64,000 bases of DNA from Aeromicrobium sp. Leaf245 (GCF_942548115.1 NZ_OW824151.1:372001-436000), one strand, 5' to 3'. Positions 1-9,532 are shown, counted from the first letter of the stretch. Translations and numbers: made by a program. Notes: a model not told the origin generated them from the sequence alone.

Positions 1-341
1 CCGGAGATGCCCACGAAGTCGGGCGAGGCCAGCGGGTTGGCGAGCAGCCGCTGGAAGACGAGGCCCGCGACACCGAGCGCGAGGCCCACGCCCACCGCCG
101 TGGCGGCCGTGGGCAGGCGCAGGTCGAGCACGATGAAGTCGACGCTCGGGTCGTCCGTGAGCCGGAAGACGCTCCCGACCACCTCCCAGGCGGTGAGCCG
201 GAAGGTGCCGATCATCATGGTCGCCACGAACAGCGCGAACGCCAGCGCCGCGAGACCTGCGGTGATGGCCGTCGTCCGGGCTCGGTGGCCGCGGCGCTGC
301 GCGCGGACCGCGTCGCGCAGGGGCGTGGTCGCGGCGCTCAC
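1..341 (-). CDS. FecCD-family siderophore ABC permease, C-terminus outside window
   Basis: Inner-membrane permease subunit of an iron-siderophore importer; only the first 113 residues lie in the window. The start is a GTG whose last bases form the stop of the permease upstream (GTGA overlap), which fixes the start. Visible are a charged N-terminus, a first membrane helix around residues 24-45, and the motif NPLASPDFVGIS, the loop typical of FecCD/BtuC permeases. By analogy with enterobactin-type systems it is the second permease (FepG position) in a binding protein - permease - permease operon, and it should share the iron-box promoter near 2420. Family assignment is firm; the substrate is unknown. 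Confidence 0.9.
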   Translation of the reverse strand, partial: MSAATTPLRDAVRAQRRGHRARTTAITAGLAALAFALFVATMMIGTFRLTAWEVVGSVFRLTDDPSVDFIVLDLRLPTAATAVGVGLALGVAGLVFQRLLANPLASPDFVGIS

Positions 342-1393
342 AGCTGGGCCAGGTTCTTGTAGCGGACGAGCGCGATGAACGCAGGCGCACCGAGCACCCC
401 GAGCACCACGCCGACCTGGAGCTCGCTGGGGCTCACCAGCACCCGTCCGAGCACGTCGGCCGACAGCAGGATCACCGGGCTCAGCAGCAGGGTGTAGGGC
501 AGGATCCAGCGGTAGTCGGGTCCGCAGATCGCGCGGGCCACGTGCGGGACGATCAGCCCGACGAACACGATCGGTCCGCACGCGGCGGTGGCGGCGCCGC
601 CCAGCAGGGCGACCGTGACGAAGATGACCACCCGGGTCAGGCGCACCCGCTGGCCGAGGGCCACGGCCAGGTCGTCGCCGAGCGCCAGTCCGTTGAGGGC
701 GCGACCCAGCAGCATCGCCACGACGATGCCGGCCACCAGGAACGGGTAGGTCTGCTCGAGCACCGGAAGGTACCGGCCGCTGAGCGAGCCGACCTGCCAG
801 AAGCGCAGCTCGTTGAGCGCGCCGACGTCGGTCATGGTGATGCCGGTGGTGACGGAGTAGAGCGCGGCACTCACGGCGGCGCCGGAGAGCGCGAGCTTCA
901 CCGGCGTGGCTCCCTCGCGGCCGAACGACGCGACGCCGTAGACCACCACGGTGGCGATGCCGGCCCCCGCGAAGCCCACCCACACCGACGCGGACTGGCT
1001 GATGCCGTCGAGGACCATGACGGCCACGACGATGCCGGTGGCCGCACCCATGTTGATGCCCATGATCCCGGGGTCGGCGAGGGGGTTGCGCGTGACGCCC
1101 TGCAGCAGCGCACCCGCGAGGCCGAGGGCCGCCCCGACGAGCAGGCCGAGCAGGGTGCGCGGAACCCGCAGCTCCCGGATGACCGTCTGCTCGGCCGACG
1201 CCCGGTCGTAGTCGGTGAAGGCCGTCCAGATCGTGCCCAGACCCACGCCGCGTGCCCCGATGGTGATGCTGACGAACGTGACGACCGCGAGCACCCCGAG
1301 CAGCACGAGCACGCCCACGCCGAGGCCCGCCGCCGACCGGTGCCGGGGCGCGGGCGCCTCGGTCGACGTCGAGCGCTGGAGCGTGGTGCTCAC
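338..1393 (-). CDS. FecCD-family siderophore ABC permease (first permease)
   Basis: A 351-residue polytopic membrane permease that would carry a ferric siderophore across the cytoplasmic membrane with the adjacent permease. The frame is open further upstream, but GTG at 1393 overlaps the stop of the binding-protein gene (GTGA), so translational coupling marks the start. It has about nine to ten hydrophobic segments, the NPLADPGIMGINMGA loop in the N-terminal half and the family signature GPIVFVGLIVPHVAR in the C-terminal half. Length matches the family (330-350). No ATP-binding subunit is seen here; it may lie beyond the left edge. Confidence 0.93.
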   Translation of the reverse strand: MSTTLQRSTSTEAPAPRHRSAAGLGVGVLVLLGVLAVVTFVSITIGARGVGLGTIWTAFTDYDRASAEQTVIRELRVPRTLLGLLVGAALGLAGALLQGVTRNPLADPGIMGINMGAATGIVVAVMVLDGISQSASVWVGFAGAGIATVVVYGVASFGREGATPVKLALSGAAVSAALYSVTTGITMTDVGALNELRFWQVGSLSGRYLPVLEQTYPFLVAGIVVAMLLGRALNGLALGDDLAVALGQRVRLTRVVIFVTVALLGGAATAACGPIVFVGLIVPHVARAICGPDYRWILPYTLLLSPVILLSADVLGRVLVSPSELQVGVVLGVLGAPAFIALVRYKNLAQL

Positions 1394-2382
1394 GTGAGGT
1401 CCGGGTCGGCCTTCTCGACCACGTCGCTGAGGATGTCGAGCTGCTCGGCGTAGGCGCGGTACGTGCTGATCCAGAAGGCGGGCCACGGGGTGACCGCGCC
1501 GGCCTCGGCAGCCTTGACCTTCGTCCACGTGGGCTGCTTCGCGACGATCTTCATGGCCTGGTCGTAGGTGCGGTCGTCCATGAGGATGAGGTCGGGCTGG
1601 TACTTGTCGGCGTTCTCCCACGACAGGTTCTCCCAGTACGGGAAGTCCGGGTCCGGGGAGTCCGGCACGGTGATGTCGAGCCCGTAGCGGCTGAAGTCGG
1701 CCAGCTCGGCGGAGTGCTTCGGCACCGCGACGTACAGCAGGTCGTCGGCGGGCGAGACCCCGAGGACGGACAGCCCCTCGGCCTTCGCCACCGTGTCCTT
1801 GAACCGGTCGCGCGCCGTCTCGAACGCCGCCTTGTCGGCGGCGATCTGCTCGGACTCCAGGTCGGCGCCGAGGGACTCGGAGAGCTCCTCGAAGCCGTCG
1901 AGCATCTCCTCGACCGACTGGTCGGCGGTGGGCCCGACGACCTGGGCGAGCTTGCCGACCTTCTTGCTGCTCTCCTTGACCCCGTCCTCGAAGCCGCCGT
2001 ATGCCTTCTCGGTGCTCCAGTAGGTGGTGACGATGAGGTCGGGCTTCAGCGCCGCGGCCTTCTCGGCGTCGATCGTGCCCCAGGTCTCGCCGAGGATCGG
2101 GATGCCCGACACGTCGACGCCCTCGAGCGCCTTCGTGTCCTCGAGCGGCTGGTTGATGAAGATGCCGACCGGCTCGATGCCGTGTGCGATGAGCGCGGCG
2201 GCGGCCTCACCCTGCGCGATGATCCGCTCGGGCATCTTCTCCGCGGTGTAGGTCTTGCCGTCGCCGGAGGTGTAGGTCCAGGCGTTCTCGCCCGACGCCT
2301 CCCCGCTCTCGGTGGTCATGCCGCAGCCGGCGAGCACGAGGGCGGCCGCGGCGGCCAGGACGATGGGGGGGCGCAGGGTCAT
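1390..2382 (-). CDS. Iron-siderophore ABC transporter substrate-binding lipoprotein
   Basis: A 330-residue extracellular binding protein for a ferric siderophore, first gene of the importer operon. ATG at 2382 follows an AAAGGACT ribosome site and gives a signal peptide ending in a lipobox (LVLAGC, Cys20), so it should be lipid-anchored outside the membrane. The body is a class III (Peripla_BP_2) fold: a PERIIAQGEAAAALIAHG segment near residue 60 typical of FepB/FecB proteins, then a long helical backbone. An iron box about 40 nt upstream predicts repression by a DtxR/IdeR regulator when iron is sufficient. Ligand chemistry cannot be read from sequence. Confidence 0.93.
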   Translation of the reverse strand: MTLRPPIVLAAAAALVLAGCGMTTESGEASGENAWTYTSGDGKTYTAEKMPERIIAQGEAAAALIAHGIEPVGIFINQPLEDTKALEGVDVSGIPILGETWGTIDAEKAAALKPDLIVTTYWSTEKAYGGFEDGVKESSKKVGKLAQVVGPTADQSVEEMLDGFEELSESLGADLESEQIAADKAAFETARDRFKDTVAKAEGLSVLGVSPADDLLYVAVPKHSAELADFSRYGLDITVPDSPDPDFPYWENLSWENADKYQPDLILMDDRTYDQAMKIVAKQPTWTKVKAAEAGAVTPWPAFWISTYRAYAEQLDILSDVVEKADPDLT

Positions 2383-2417
2383 CGGGAGTCCTTTCGGGGA
2401 CGATTCCGAAGGACACA

Positions 2418-2436
2418 CTAACTTAGGCAAGCCTCA
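2418..2436 (-). promoter_or_regulatory. Iron box (DtxR/IdeR-type operator) of the siderophore importer
   Basis: On the minus strand the 19 bases match the DtxR/IdeR consensus TWAGGTWAGSCTWACCTWA at about 13 positions, with the core AGGCTTGCCTAA. A TAGTGT hexamer (2415-2420) usable as a -10 overlaps it, so bound repressor would block the promoter. This predicts iron-repressed expression of the three transport genes. A second, better box lies at 46957. Confidence 0.75.
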
Positions 2437-2494
2437 TCTCTGCAAGCGACGTGAGAGCCGTCACGTCCCGGGCCCCGTCCCGGAACGCGTCGAC

Positions 2495-2740
2495 TCAGGA
2501 GTCGGCGCGCACCAGCCGGTCGGCCTTCTTGTCCGCCCAGTACTCGCGCACCTCCCGGCGCACCACCGGCAGGAGCAGGTAGAGGCCGAAGATGTTGACG
2601 AGTGCACAGAGGAACAGCATCGAGTCCGCGAGCGTGATCACGTCCCTGAGCGTGACGACGGAGCCGAGCACGGTGACCACGCAGGAGATCATCTGGAGGA
2701 GGCGCTCGGTGAGCTGGGCTCGGTGACGCACGTCCCACAT
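2495..2740 (-). pseudogene. Remnant of an alanine:cation symporter (AGCS family) C-terminus
   Basis: An open frame of 81 codons whose product reads like only the last 60-70 residues of an AGCS (AlsT-type) symporter, normally about 480 residues. It shows a GSVVTLRDVITLADSM segment, a final membrane helix, NIFGLYLLLP, and a charged cytoplasmic tail VVRREVREYWADKK. Nothing resembling the other nine helices is present: upstream the DNA runs straight into the hairpin terminator of the fadB-like gene. It is therefore most simply a 5'-deleted leftover. A genuine small membrane protein starting at 2740 cannot be excluded, but no good ribosome site precedes it. Confidence 0.5.
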
Positions 2741-2756
2741 CGGATCGTCACCTCAT

Positions 2757-2796
2757 GACGAGGCCCCCACGACCGCAGGGTCGTGGGGGCCTCGTC
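2757..2796 (-). terminator. Hairpin terminator downstream of the fadB-like gene
   Basis: A perfect 18-bp GC-rich stem (2757-2774 with 2779-2796) around a 4-nt loop begins 10 nt after the fadB-like stop codon. There is no T-run, as is common in actinobacterial terminators. It ends the thiolase-fadB transcript and would work in either direction. Confidence 0.8.
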
Positions 2797-2805
2797 GAGG
2801 TGTGG

Positions 2806-4992
2806 TCAGGCGAACTTCTCGCCGTTCTTCGCCTTCTCCAGCAGCAGCGCCGGGGGCTCGAAGCGGTCGCCGTAGGTGGCGGCCAGCTCCTGCGCGCGAC
2901 GCGTGAACGCCTCGACGCCGATCGATCCGTCGGCAGCCTCGTAGCCGTTGACGTACTGGATCGCGCCACCCTGCAGGGCCGGGAAGCCGATGCCGAAGAT
3001 GGAGCCGATGTTCGCGTCGGGCACCGTGCGCAGCACGCCCTCCTCGAGGCACTTGATCGTCTCGAGGCTCATGCGGAACGTCAGACGCTCCTTGAGGTCC
3101 TCGAAGTCGGGCTGCGTCTCGGCCGTCGGGAACTGCTCCCGCAGGCCCGACCAGAGGCCGACGCGCTTGCCGTCCTCGTAGTCGTAGAAGCCCGCACCCT
3201 TCAGGCGGCCCGGCCGGCCCAGCTCGATCATCGTGTCGATGATCTGCTCGCCCGGGTCGGAGACCCACGTGCCGCCCTCGGCCTCGACGGCCGCCTTGGA
3301 CTCGTTGCGGATCTTCGTCATCAGCTCGAGGTTGAGCTCGTCGCTGAGCTGGAGCACCGGCGCGGGGAAGCCCGCGATGGTGGTGGCCCGCTCGATGGAG
3401 ACCGGGTCGACGCCCTCGGACAGCATGCCGATGCCCTCGTTGACGAAGGTGCCGATGACGCGGCTGGTGAAGAAGCCGCGGCTGTCGTTGACGACGATCG
3501 GCGTCTTGCGGATCTGCTGCACGTAGTCCAGCGCGCCGGCGATCGCGGCGTCGTCGGTCTGCTCACCGGCGATGATCTCCACGAGCGGCATCTTGTCGAC
3601 CGGGGAGAAGAAGTGGATGCCGATGAAGTCCTGCGGACGCTCCACCCCCTCGGCCAGGCCGGTGATGGGCAGCGTCGACGTGTTCGAGCCGAGCAGGGCG
3701 TCGGGCTTGACGACCTTCTGGATCTCGCCGAAGACCTCGTGCTTGAGCTTGACCGACTCGAAGACGGCCTCGACGACGAGGTCGCAGCCCTCCAGGTCGG
3801 CGTAGTCGTCGGTGGGCGTGATGCGCGCGAGGAAGGCGTCGACCTTCTCCTGCGTGGTGCGACCGCGCTCGAGCTTCTTGGCCAGCAGCTTCTCGCTGTA
3901 GGCCTTGCCCTTCTCGGCCGCCTCGCGCGAGACGTCCTTGAGCACGACCTCCATGCCCGCCTGCGCCGAGACGTAGGCGATGCCCGCGCCCATCATGCCG
4001 GCGCCGATGACGGCGACCTTGGTGAACTTCTTGGGCTCCACGCCCGCCGGACGCGAGCCACCGGCGTTGATCGAGCCGAGGTCGAAGAAGAACGCCTGCG
4101 TCATGTTCTTGAACTGCTGGCCGACGAGGAGCTCCACCAGGTAGCGGGACTCGATGCGGCTCGCGGTCTCGAAGTCGACCTGCGCACCCTCGACGGCAGC
4201 CGCGAGGATGTTGCGCGGCGCCTTGTAGGGCGCGCCCTTGGTCTGCTTGCGCAGCATGGCCGGGAACGCGGGCAGGTTGGCGGCCAGCTTCGGGTTCGAC
4301 GGGGTCCCACCGGGCATGCGGTAGCCCTGGCGGTCCCACGGCTGCGTGGCCGCGTCGGCGTCGCCCTGGACCGACTCGATCCACGCCTTCGCTGCGGAGA
4401 GCAGCTCGTCGGCGGGGACGATCTCGTCGATGAGGCCGATCTCCTTGGCCTTGGCCGGCTGCATGCGCGGACCCTGGAGCAGGATGTTCATGAGCGCGTC
4501 CTGCAGGCCGAACATGCGCACGGTGCGGGTCACGCCTCCGCCGCCGGGCAGCAGGCCGAGGGTCACCTCGGGCAGGCCGACCTCGAGCCGGACGTCGGCC
4601 GCGATGCGGTGGTGGGCCGCGAGCGCGATCTCCAGGCCACCGCCGAGCGCGGCGCCGTTGATGGCGGCGACGACGGGCTTGCCGGAGGTCTCGAGCTTGC
4701 GGAGCGTGGCCTTGATGCCCTCCACGTTGTCGAACAGCTTCTGCGCGTCGGCCGGGGTGGCCTGCGTCATCAGCTTGAGGTCGCCACCGGCGAAGAAGGT
4801 CTTCTTCGCCGAGGAGATGATGACGCCCTTGACGGCGTCGGCGTCCTTGGCGATGTCGTCGACCAGACGGTCGACGGCCTTGGCCATGGACGACGCGTAG
4901 GCGTCGTTCATCGTGTTGGCGCTCTGGTCGGGGTCGTCGATGACGAGGTTGACGATGCCGCCCTCGACCTCGTAACGCACTGCTTCAGTCAT
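2806..4992 (-). CDS. fadB: Bifunctional enoyl-CoA hydratase / 3-hydroxyacyl-CoA dehydrogenase (FadB-like)
   Basis: A 728-residue multifunctional beta-oxidation enzyme that hydrates 2-enoyl-CoA and oxidises the (3S)-hydroxyacyl-CoA with NAD+. The N-terminal crotonase domain (about 1-190) has an FFAGGDLKLM oxyanion loop and both catalytic glutamates, in GGGLEIAL and GLPEVTLG. The Rossmann domain begins around 330 with VAVIGAGMMGAGIAY and carries the catalytic histidine in IGIHFFSPVDKMPLVEII; a C-terminal helical domain follows. Length equals the FadB/FadJ family (700-730). It lies 19 nt after the thiolase gene, forming the usual alpha/beta pair, and ends before a strong hairpin. Chain-length preference is not readable. 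Confidence 0.95.
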   Translation of the reverse strand: MTEAVRYEVEGGIVNLVIDDPDQSANTMNDAYASSMAKAVDRLVDDIAKDADAVKGVIISSAKKTFFAGGDLKLMTQATPADAQKLFDNVEGIKATLRKLETSGKPVVAAINGAALGGGLEIALAAHHRIAADVRLEVGLPEVTLGLLPGGGGVTRTVRMFGLQDALMNILLQGPRMQPAKAKEIGLIDEIVPADELLSAAKAWIESVQGDADAATQPWDRQGYRMPGGTPSNPKLAANLPAFPAMLRKQTKGAPYKAPRNILAAAVEGAQVDFETASRIESRYLVELLVGQQFKNMTQAFFFDLGSINAGGSRPAGVEPKKFTKVAVIGAGMMGAGIAYVSAQAGMEVVLKDVSREAAEKGKAYSEKLLAKKLERGRTTQEKVDAFLARITPTDDYADLEGCDLVVEAVFESVKLKHEVFGEIQKVVKPDALLGSNTSTLPITGLAEGVERPQDFIGIHFFSPVDKMPLVEIIAGEQTDDAAIAGALDYVQQIRKTPIVVNDSRGFFTSRVIGTFVNEGIGMLSEGVDPVSIERATTIAGFPAPVLQLSDELNLELMTKIRNESKAAVEAEGGTWVSDPGEQIIDTMIELGRPGRLKGAGFYDYEDGKRVGLWSGLREQFPTAETQPDFEDLKERLTFRMSLETIKCLEEGVLRTVPDANIGSIFGIGFPALQGGAIQYVNGYEAADGSIGVEAFTRRAQELAATYGDRFEPPALLLEKAKNGEKFA

Positions 4993-5011
4993 GATCTGTC
5001 TCTCCTGGGGG

Positions 5012-6226
<1,215 letters not shown>

Positions 6227-6270
6227 GTCAGTGTCCTCAGTGTCCTTCGTGTAGAACCTTCGGTGCCGAT

Positions 6271-6289
6271 TGTGACACCACAACTGTCA
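6271..6289. promoter_or_regulatory. Putative operator, TGTGACA-N5-ACTGTCA, of the fadA-fadB operon
   Basis: The bases read TGTGACA, five bases, ACTGTCA. The same two half-sites with the same five-base spacing occur at 11882-11900 between the racemase and hydrolase genes. A second local inverted repeat (CAACT/AGTTG, 6281-6295) overlaps it. The dyad form suits a TetR- or GntR-type dimer. The regulator is unknown. Confidence 0.5.
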
Positions 6290-6334
6290 GAGTTGCTAGG
6301 GGCCTGCCGGATCGTGACGCGGGTCACGCTGTGC

Positions 6335-6961
6335 TCAGCGTCGCACGGCGTAGGTCTGCGTGACCGTGATCTGCCACAGGAGCGCCTGCCCACTGGCCTC
6401 GACCTCGCGGCGCACGTCGGACCCGAAGTCGTCCGTGTCCTTCTCCCCCACGGTGCCGCCGGTCAGGTCGCCCACCGAGACGATCGATCTCGGCCTCGAC
6501 TGCTCGGGGCTCACGGTCGCGACGTCGACGCCGCGCGACCCGCAGCGGAAGCTCGACCCCGGGAGCGATCCCGGCTCCGACTGCACGCCCTCCCGCCAGT
6601 AGCGCGCGGCCACGCCGAGACCGCCGCGCATGGCGCTCTCGCAGCCGGCGTCGGCGAGGCGGTCGCTCAGGTCGTCGATCGCCCCGGCGACGTCGGAGCG
6701 GGACGCGGCAGCAGGCACGATCCAGGACCGGCCCAGCGTGCAGGCCGAGTCGACCTCACTCACCTTGGAGCTCTGCTGCCCCTCCTGGCAGATGTCCTGA
6801 CGTGCCTCGGCGATCGGCGCGCCGAGGCCCCAGGCGTCCGGCGCCAGCTCCTCGACCTCGGCCTCGGCGTCGGCGCGCTGCTCGGGCGTCGGCGGGGTCG
6901 GCGCCGGGTCGCTGCACCCCGCGAGGAGGAGCAGCGCGAGGACCGCGCTCAGGACCCGCAC
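6335..6961 (-). CDS. Hypothetical lipoprotein
   Basis: A 208-residue protein not recognised as a named family. GTG at 6961 gives a short signal peptide with a lipobox (LLLLAGC, Cys16), so it should be anchored on the outer face of the membrane. The mature part has an acidic Pro/Glu-rich linker and four cysteines after the lipobox (in DICQE, SACTL, GCES and FRCGS) that could form two disulphides. The start overlaps the end of the upstream nuclease-like gene by 13 nt, so the two are probably co-translated, though no functional link is evident. An alternative start is GTG at 6970. Confidence 0.75.
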   Translation of the reverse strand: MRVLSAVLALLLLAGCSDPAPTPPTPEQRADAEAEVEELAPDAWGLGAPIAEARQDICQEGQQSSKVSEVDSACTLGRSWIVPAAASRSDVAGAIDDLSDRLADAGCESAMRGGLGVAARYWREGVQSEPGSLPGSSFRCGSRGVDVATVSPEQSRPRSIVSVGDLTGGTVGEKDTDDFGSDVRREVEASGQALLWQITVTQTYAVRR

Positions 6962-7545
6962 GCGCCCCACAGTCCCGTCTTCGCCTTCTCGGCCTTGGCC
7001 TCCGCTGCGGTGACCTGCTTCTCGTACGGGGCGAAGGTGGCGTCGTCGCGCAGGGTCGCGGCACCGTCGGCCAGCTGGCTCTCCTGCAGGAGCTCGCCGT
7101 CCTTCGTCCACACCCAGGCCAGGGCGCGGCCTCGGCGGTCGTCACGACCGGGCTTGACCCAGATGCGCTGCGAGGACTCGGAGAGTCGCTTCTCGAGGGA
7201 CTCCTTGGCCTCCTCGGCGTAGCACTCCTGGCGGTAGCTGGCGCCCGGCGTGTCGACCCCGTAGAGCCGCACCGTGACGCGGCCGTCGCCGTACGCGGCG
7301 AGCCCCTTGTCCGCGTAGCGGGACGTGGTGACGACCGTGGCGGTGAACGTGCCGCTGTCGGCCACGTTCCGGACGCGCATCTCGATCGCGTCGTACGGAC
7401 GGTCCGCGCCCGAGGACGACTCGGACGACGATCCCTTCGTCGCCCCGGTGATCTTGTCGGTGAGCCCGGTTGCCCAGAGCACACCTCCCAGCACCAGGAC
7501 GACCACCATGAGCAGTGCCGAGTTCTTCCCCGAGAGCTTGTCCAT
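6949..7545 (-). CDS. Membrane-anchored thermonuclease-like (SNase-fold) protein, one catalytic residue apparently missing
   Basis: A 198-residue protein with an N-terminal membrane anchor (about residues 9-28), a Ser-rich linker and a staphylococcal-nuclease-like domain (about 52-195) facing outside. Recognisable are VRLYGVDTP (Arg93 and Asp98 at the positions of SNase Arg35 and Asp40), RGRALAWVW (Arg140 at Arg87) and the C-terminal YEKQVTAAEAKAEKAKTGLW. The general base Glu43 of SNase should follow TP, but here it is Gly101, so phosphodiesterase activity is doubtful unless a nearby Glu substitutes. A TACGGT hexamer ends 7 nt before the ATG, implying a leaderless transcript divergent from the MerR gene. 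Confidence 0.8.
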   Translation of the reverse strand: MDKLSGKNSALLMVVVLVLGGVLWATGLTDKITGATKGSSSESSSGADRPYDAIEMRVRNVADSGTFTATVVTTSRYADKGLAAYGDGRVTVRLYGVDTPGASYRQECYAEEAKESLEKRLSESSQRIWVKPGRDDRRGRALAWVWTKDGELLQESQLADGAATLRDDATFAPYEKQVTAAEAKAEKAKTGLWGACGS

Positions 7546-7619
7546 GTCAGGGACCGTAGTGGAACGAACGCCTCATTCGCATCCGTCGATCTCGCACACC
7601 GGGTACTACGCTCTGCCGG

Positions 7620-8348
7620 GTGAGTCCTCAGGCAACGGAGACGATGAGCGTGGAGCAGCTTGCCACGCGCGTCGACATGACGGTCCGCACGGTCCGGTTC
7701 TACGCCGGGCGCGGGCTGATCCCGCCGCCGCGCCGGGAGGGTCGCAACGGCTACTACGGCCCCGACCACCTGGCCCGCCTCGAGCTCGTGAAGGAGCTGC
7801 AGGCGCACGGCTTCACGCTCGCGGCGATCGAGGGCTACCTCGAGCAGATCCCGGCCGACGCGACGCCCGAGCAGGTGGCGCTGCACCGCACGCTGCTCGC
7901 GCCCTGGACGCCCGAGATGCCCGAGACGCTCGACCGGACGATGCTCGAGAAGCGCGCCGGACGCCAGCTGAGCGACGACGACCTCGAGGTCCTGGTGGCC
8001 ATCGGCGTGGTCGAGCCCACCCCGACCGAGGACGTGTTCCGCCTCGCGCCGGCCCACCTGGCCGTCGGCATGGGGTTCCTCGACGCAGGCCTTCCCGTCG
8101 ACGCCGCGCTCGCCGCGCGGCGCATGGTCACCGAGCACGGGCGCGCGCTCGCGATCGAGCTGACCGAGCTGTTCCGCACGTCCGTGTGGCCGCAGCTGGT
8201 GGCGTCGGGCCAGCCGCCCGAGCTGATGACCGCGATGATCGAGCGGTTCAAGCCCCTGACGGTGCAGGCCCTCGTCACCGCGTACGAGGAGGCCGTCGAC
8301 GACGAGAAGCGGCGGACCGTGCGGCGCAAGGCCAACGACCGCGACTGA
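7620..8348 (+). CDS. MerR-family transcriptional regulator
   Basis: A 242-residue DNA-binding regulator. The N-terminal winged helix-turn-helix (about residues 9-75) has the MerR hallmark TVRTVRFYAGRGLIPPPRR followed by NGYYGPDHLARL. The remaining 160 residues form an effector or dimer domain with no metal-binding cysteines, so it is not a metal sensor of the classic type. The GTG at 7620 is preferred because TACGCT ends 7 nt before it (leaderless pattern); ATG at 7644, after a GGAG only 3 nt away, is the alternative. It is divergent from the nuclease-like gene and followed by the TerC riboswitch. Targets are unknown. Confidence 0.88.
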   Translation: MSPQATETMSVEQLATRVDMTVRTVRFYAGRGLIPPPRREGRNGYYGPDHLARLELVKELQAHGFTLAAIEGYLEQIPADATPEQVALHRTLLAPWTPEMPETLDRTMLEKRAGRQLSDDDLEVLVAIGVVEPTPTEDVFRLAPAHLAVGMGFLDAGLPVDAALAARRMVTEHGRALAIELTELFRTSVWPQLVASGQPPELMTAMIERFKPLTVQALVTAYEEAVDDEKRRTVRRKANDRD

Positions 8349-8394
8349 CGTCACGTCCGCTCGTGCTGCGACGTTTCGCGGCACTCGGTAAACT

Positions 8395-8500
8395 CGTGCA
8401 CATCGAAGGGAAGTATCCCGTCGACCTGGGTGCGTCAGCACGGTCCGGCCATCCGGATCCGCACCAGGTGGCCCTCCCGGGTGGAGAAACCTTCGCGATC
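8395..8500 (+). promoter_or_regulatory. yybP-ykoY (manganese) riboswitch upstream of terC
   Basis: The leader between the MerR gene and terC contains the conserved blocks of the yybP-ykoY aptamer. A basal stem pairs CGAAGG (8404-8409) with CCTTCG (8490-8495), followed at once by GGGAAGTA (8408-8415). A GTCAGCACGG block and a GC-rich hairpin arm come next, and the second conserved loop GGAGAAACC (8483-8491) abuts the closing stem. This class binds Mn2+ and commonly controls TerC-family exporters. A small TGTCAG/CTGACA hairpin (8503-8516) between aptamer and start may belong to the expression platform. Confidence 0.8.
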
Positions 8501-8540
8501 CCTGTCAGACCTGACACTGCACCGCGAAGGACGTTCCCTC

Positions 8541-9485
8541 ATGCCTCTCGGCACTCCTCTGGACTGGACCCTGCTGTTCGCCGCCCTGGCGATCCTGCTC
8601 GTCGTCGACCTGATCCTGGTGCGGGCCCGCGACGACATGCCGCCGCGCGTCGCCGCTATCTGGAGCATCGTCTGGATCGCGATCGCCCTGGCCTTCGGCG
8701 GCGTTCTCTACCTGTTCGGCACCACCGAGCAGTCCACGACCTACCTCGCCGGCTACCTCGTGGAGAAGTCGTTGTCGCTGGACAACGTGTTCGTCTTCCT
8801 CGTCGTCTTCGGCGCCTTCGCCATCCCGACACCGAAGCGGGTGCGCCTGCTGACGTACGGCATCGTGCTCGCCCTGGTGCTGCGGCTGATCTTCATCCTG
8901 GTCGGTGCCGCCGCGCTCGACGCCGCCTCCTGGCTGACGTACCCGTTCGCCGCGCTGCTCGCCTGGACGGGCCTGCGGCTGTGGCGTCACCGCAACGACC
9001 ACGACGGTGACGAGAAGCTGATCGAGGGCGTCAAGAACCGCATGACGATCGCCGAGGGCGACCACGGCGACAAGCTCCTCGCGAAGGTCGACGGCAAGCG
9101 CATGCTGACCACGGCGGGCGCCGCGCTGGTGGCCATCGCCGTCGTCGACATCATCTTCGCCGTCGACTCGGTTCCCGCGATCCTCGGCATCACCACCGAC
9201 ACCTACGTCGTGTTCGCCGCCAACGCGTTCGCGCTGCTGGGCCTGCGGCCGCTGTTCTTCCTCGTGGCCGAGCTCGTGGCGCGACTGCGCCACCTCAAGG
9301 CCGCACTCGCCGCGCTGCTCGTGTTCATCGCCGCGAAGATGACCTACGGGGAGATCTTCGGCAAGGTCGGGCCCGAGTGGTCGCTCGGCGGCGTGGTGCT
9401 GATCCTCGGCGCCGGCGTGCTGGCCTCCCTCCCCTCCTACCGTCGGGAGAAGGCGAAGGAGCAGGAGTCCGAGCGCCAGGCGTGA
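8541..9485 (+). CDS. terC: TerC-family integral membrane protein, probable manganese exporter
   Basis: A 314-residue membrane protein of the TerC (Alx/YkoY) family with about eight to nine helices. Diagnostic motifs are KSLSLDNVFVFLVVFGAF in the N-terminal half and DIIFAVDSVPAILGIT in the C-terminal half, whose acidic residues in the membrane likely bind the ion. Members of this family export Mn2+, some loading metal for secreted enzymes. The frame is open 37 codons upstream, but that stretch is riboswitch RNA; ATG at 8541 begins the normal family N-terminus. The preceding yybP-ykoY element supports Mn-induced expression. It ends at a strong bidirectional hairpin. Confidence 0.93.
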   Translation: MPLGTPLDWTLLFAALAILLVVDLILVRARDDMPPRVAAIWSIVWIAIALAFGGVLYLFGTTEQSTTYLAGYLVEKSLSLDNVFVFLVVFGAFAIPTPKRVRLLTYGIVLALVLRLIFILVGAAALDAASWLTYPFAALLAWTGLRLWRHRNDHDGDEKLIEGVKNRMTIAEGDHGDKLLAKVDGKRMLTTAGAALVAIAVVDIIFAVDSVPAILGITTDTYVVFAANAFALLGLRPLFFLVAELVARLRHLKAALAALLVFIAAKMTYGEIFGKVGPEWSLGGVVLILGAGVLASLPSYRREKAKEQESERQA

Positions 9486-9494
9486 CCTAGGACG

Positions 9495-9532
9495 GACGGG
9501 CACCACGCGGCCGAGGCCGCGTGGTGCCCGTC
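9495..9532. terminator. Bidirectional hairpin terminator between convergent genes
   Basis: A perfect stem of about 17-18 bp (9495-9512 with 9515-9532) closes on a tight 2-4-nt loop in the 60-bp space between the terC stop and the acyl-CoA dehydrogenase stop. It can terminate both transcripts. No T-run follows. Confidence 0.85.
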
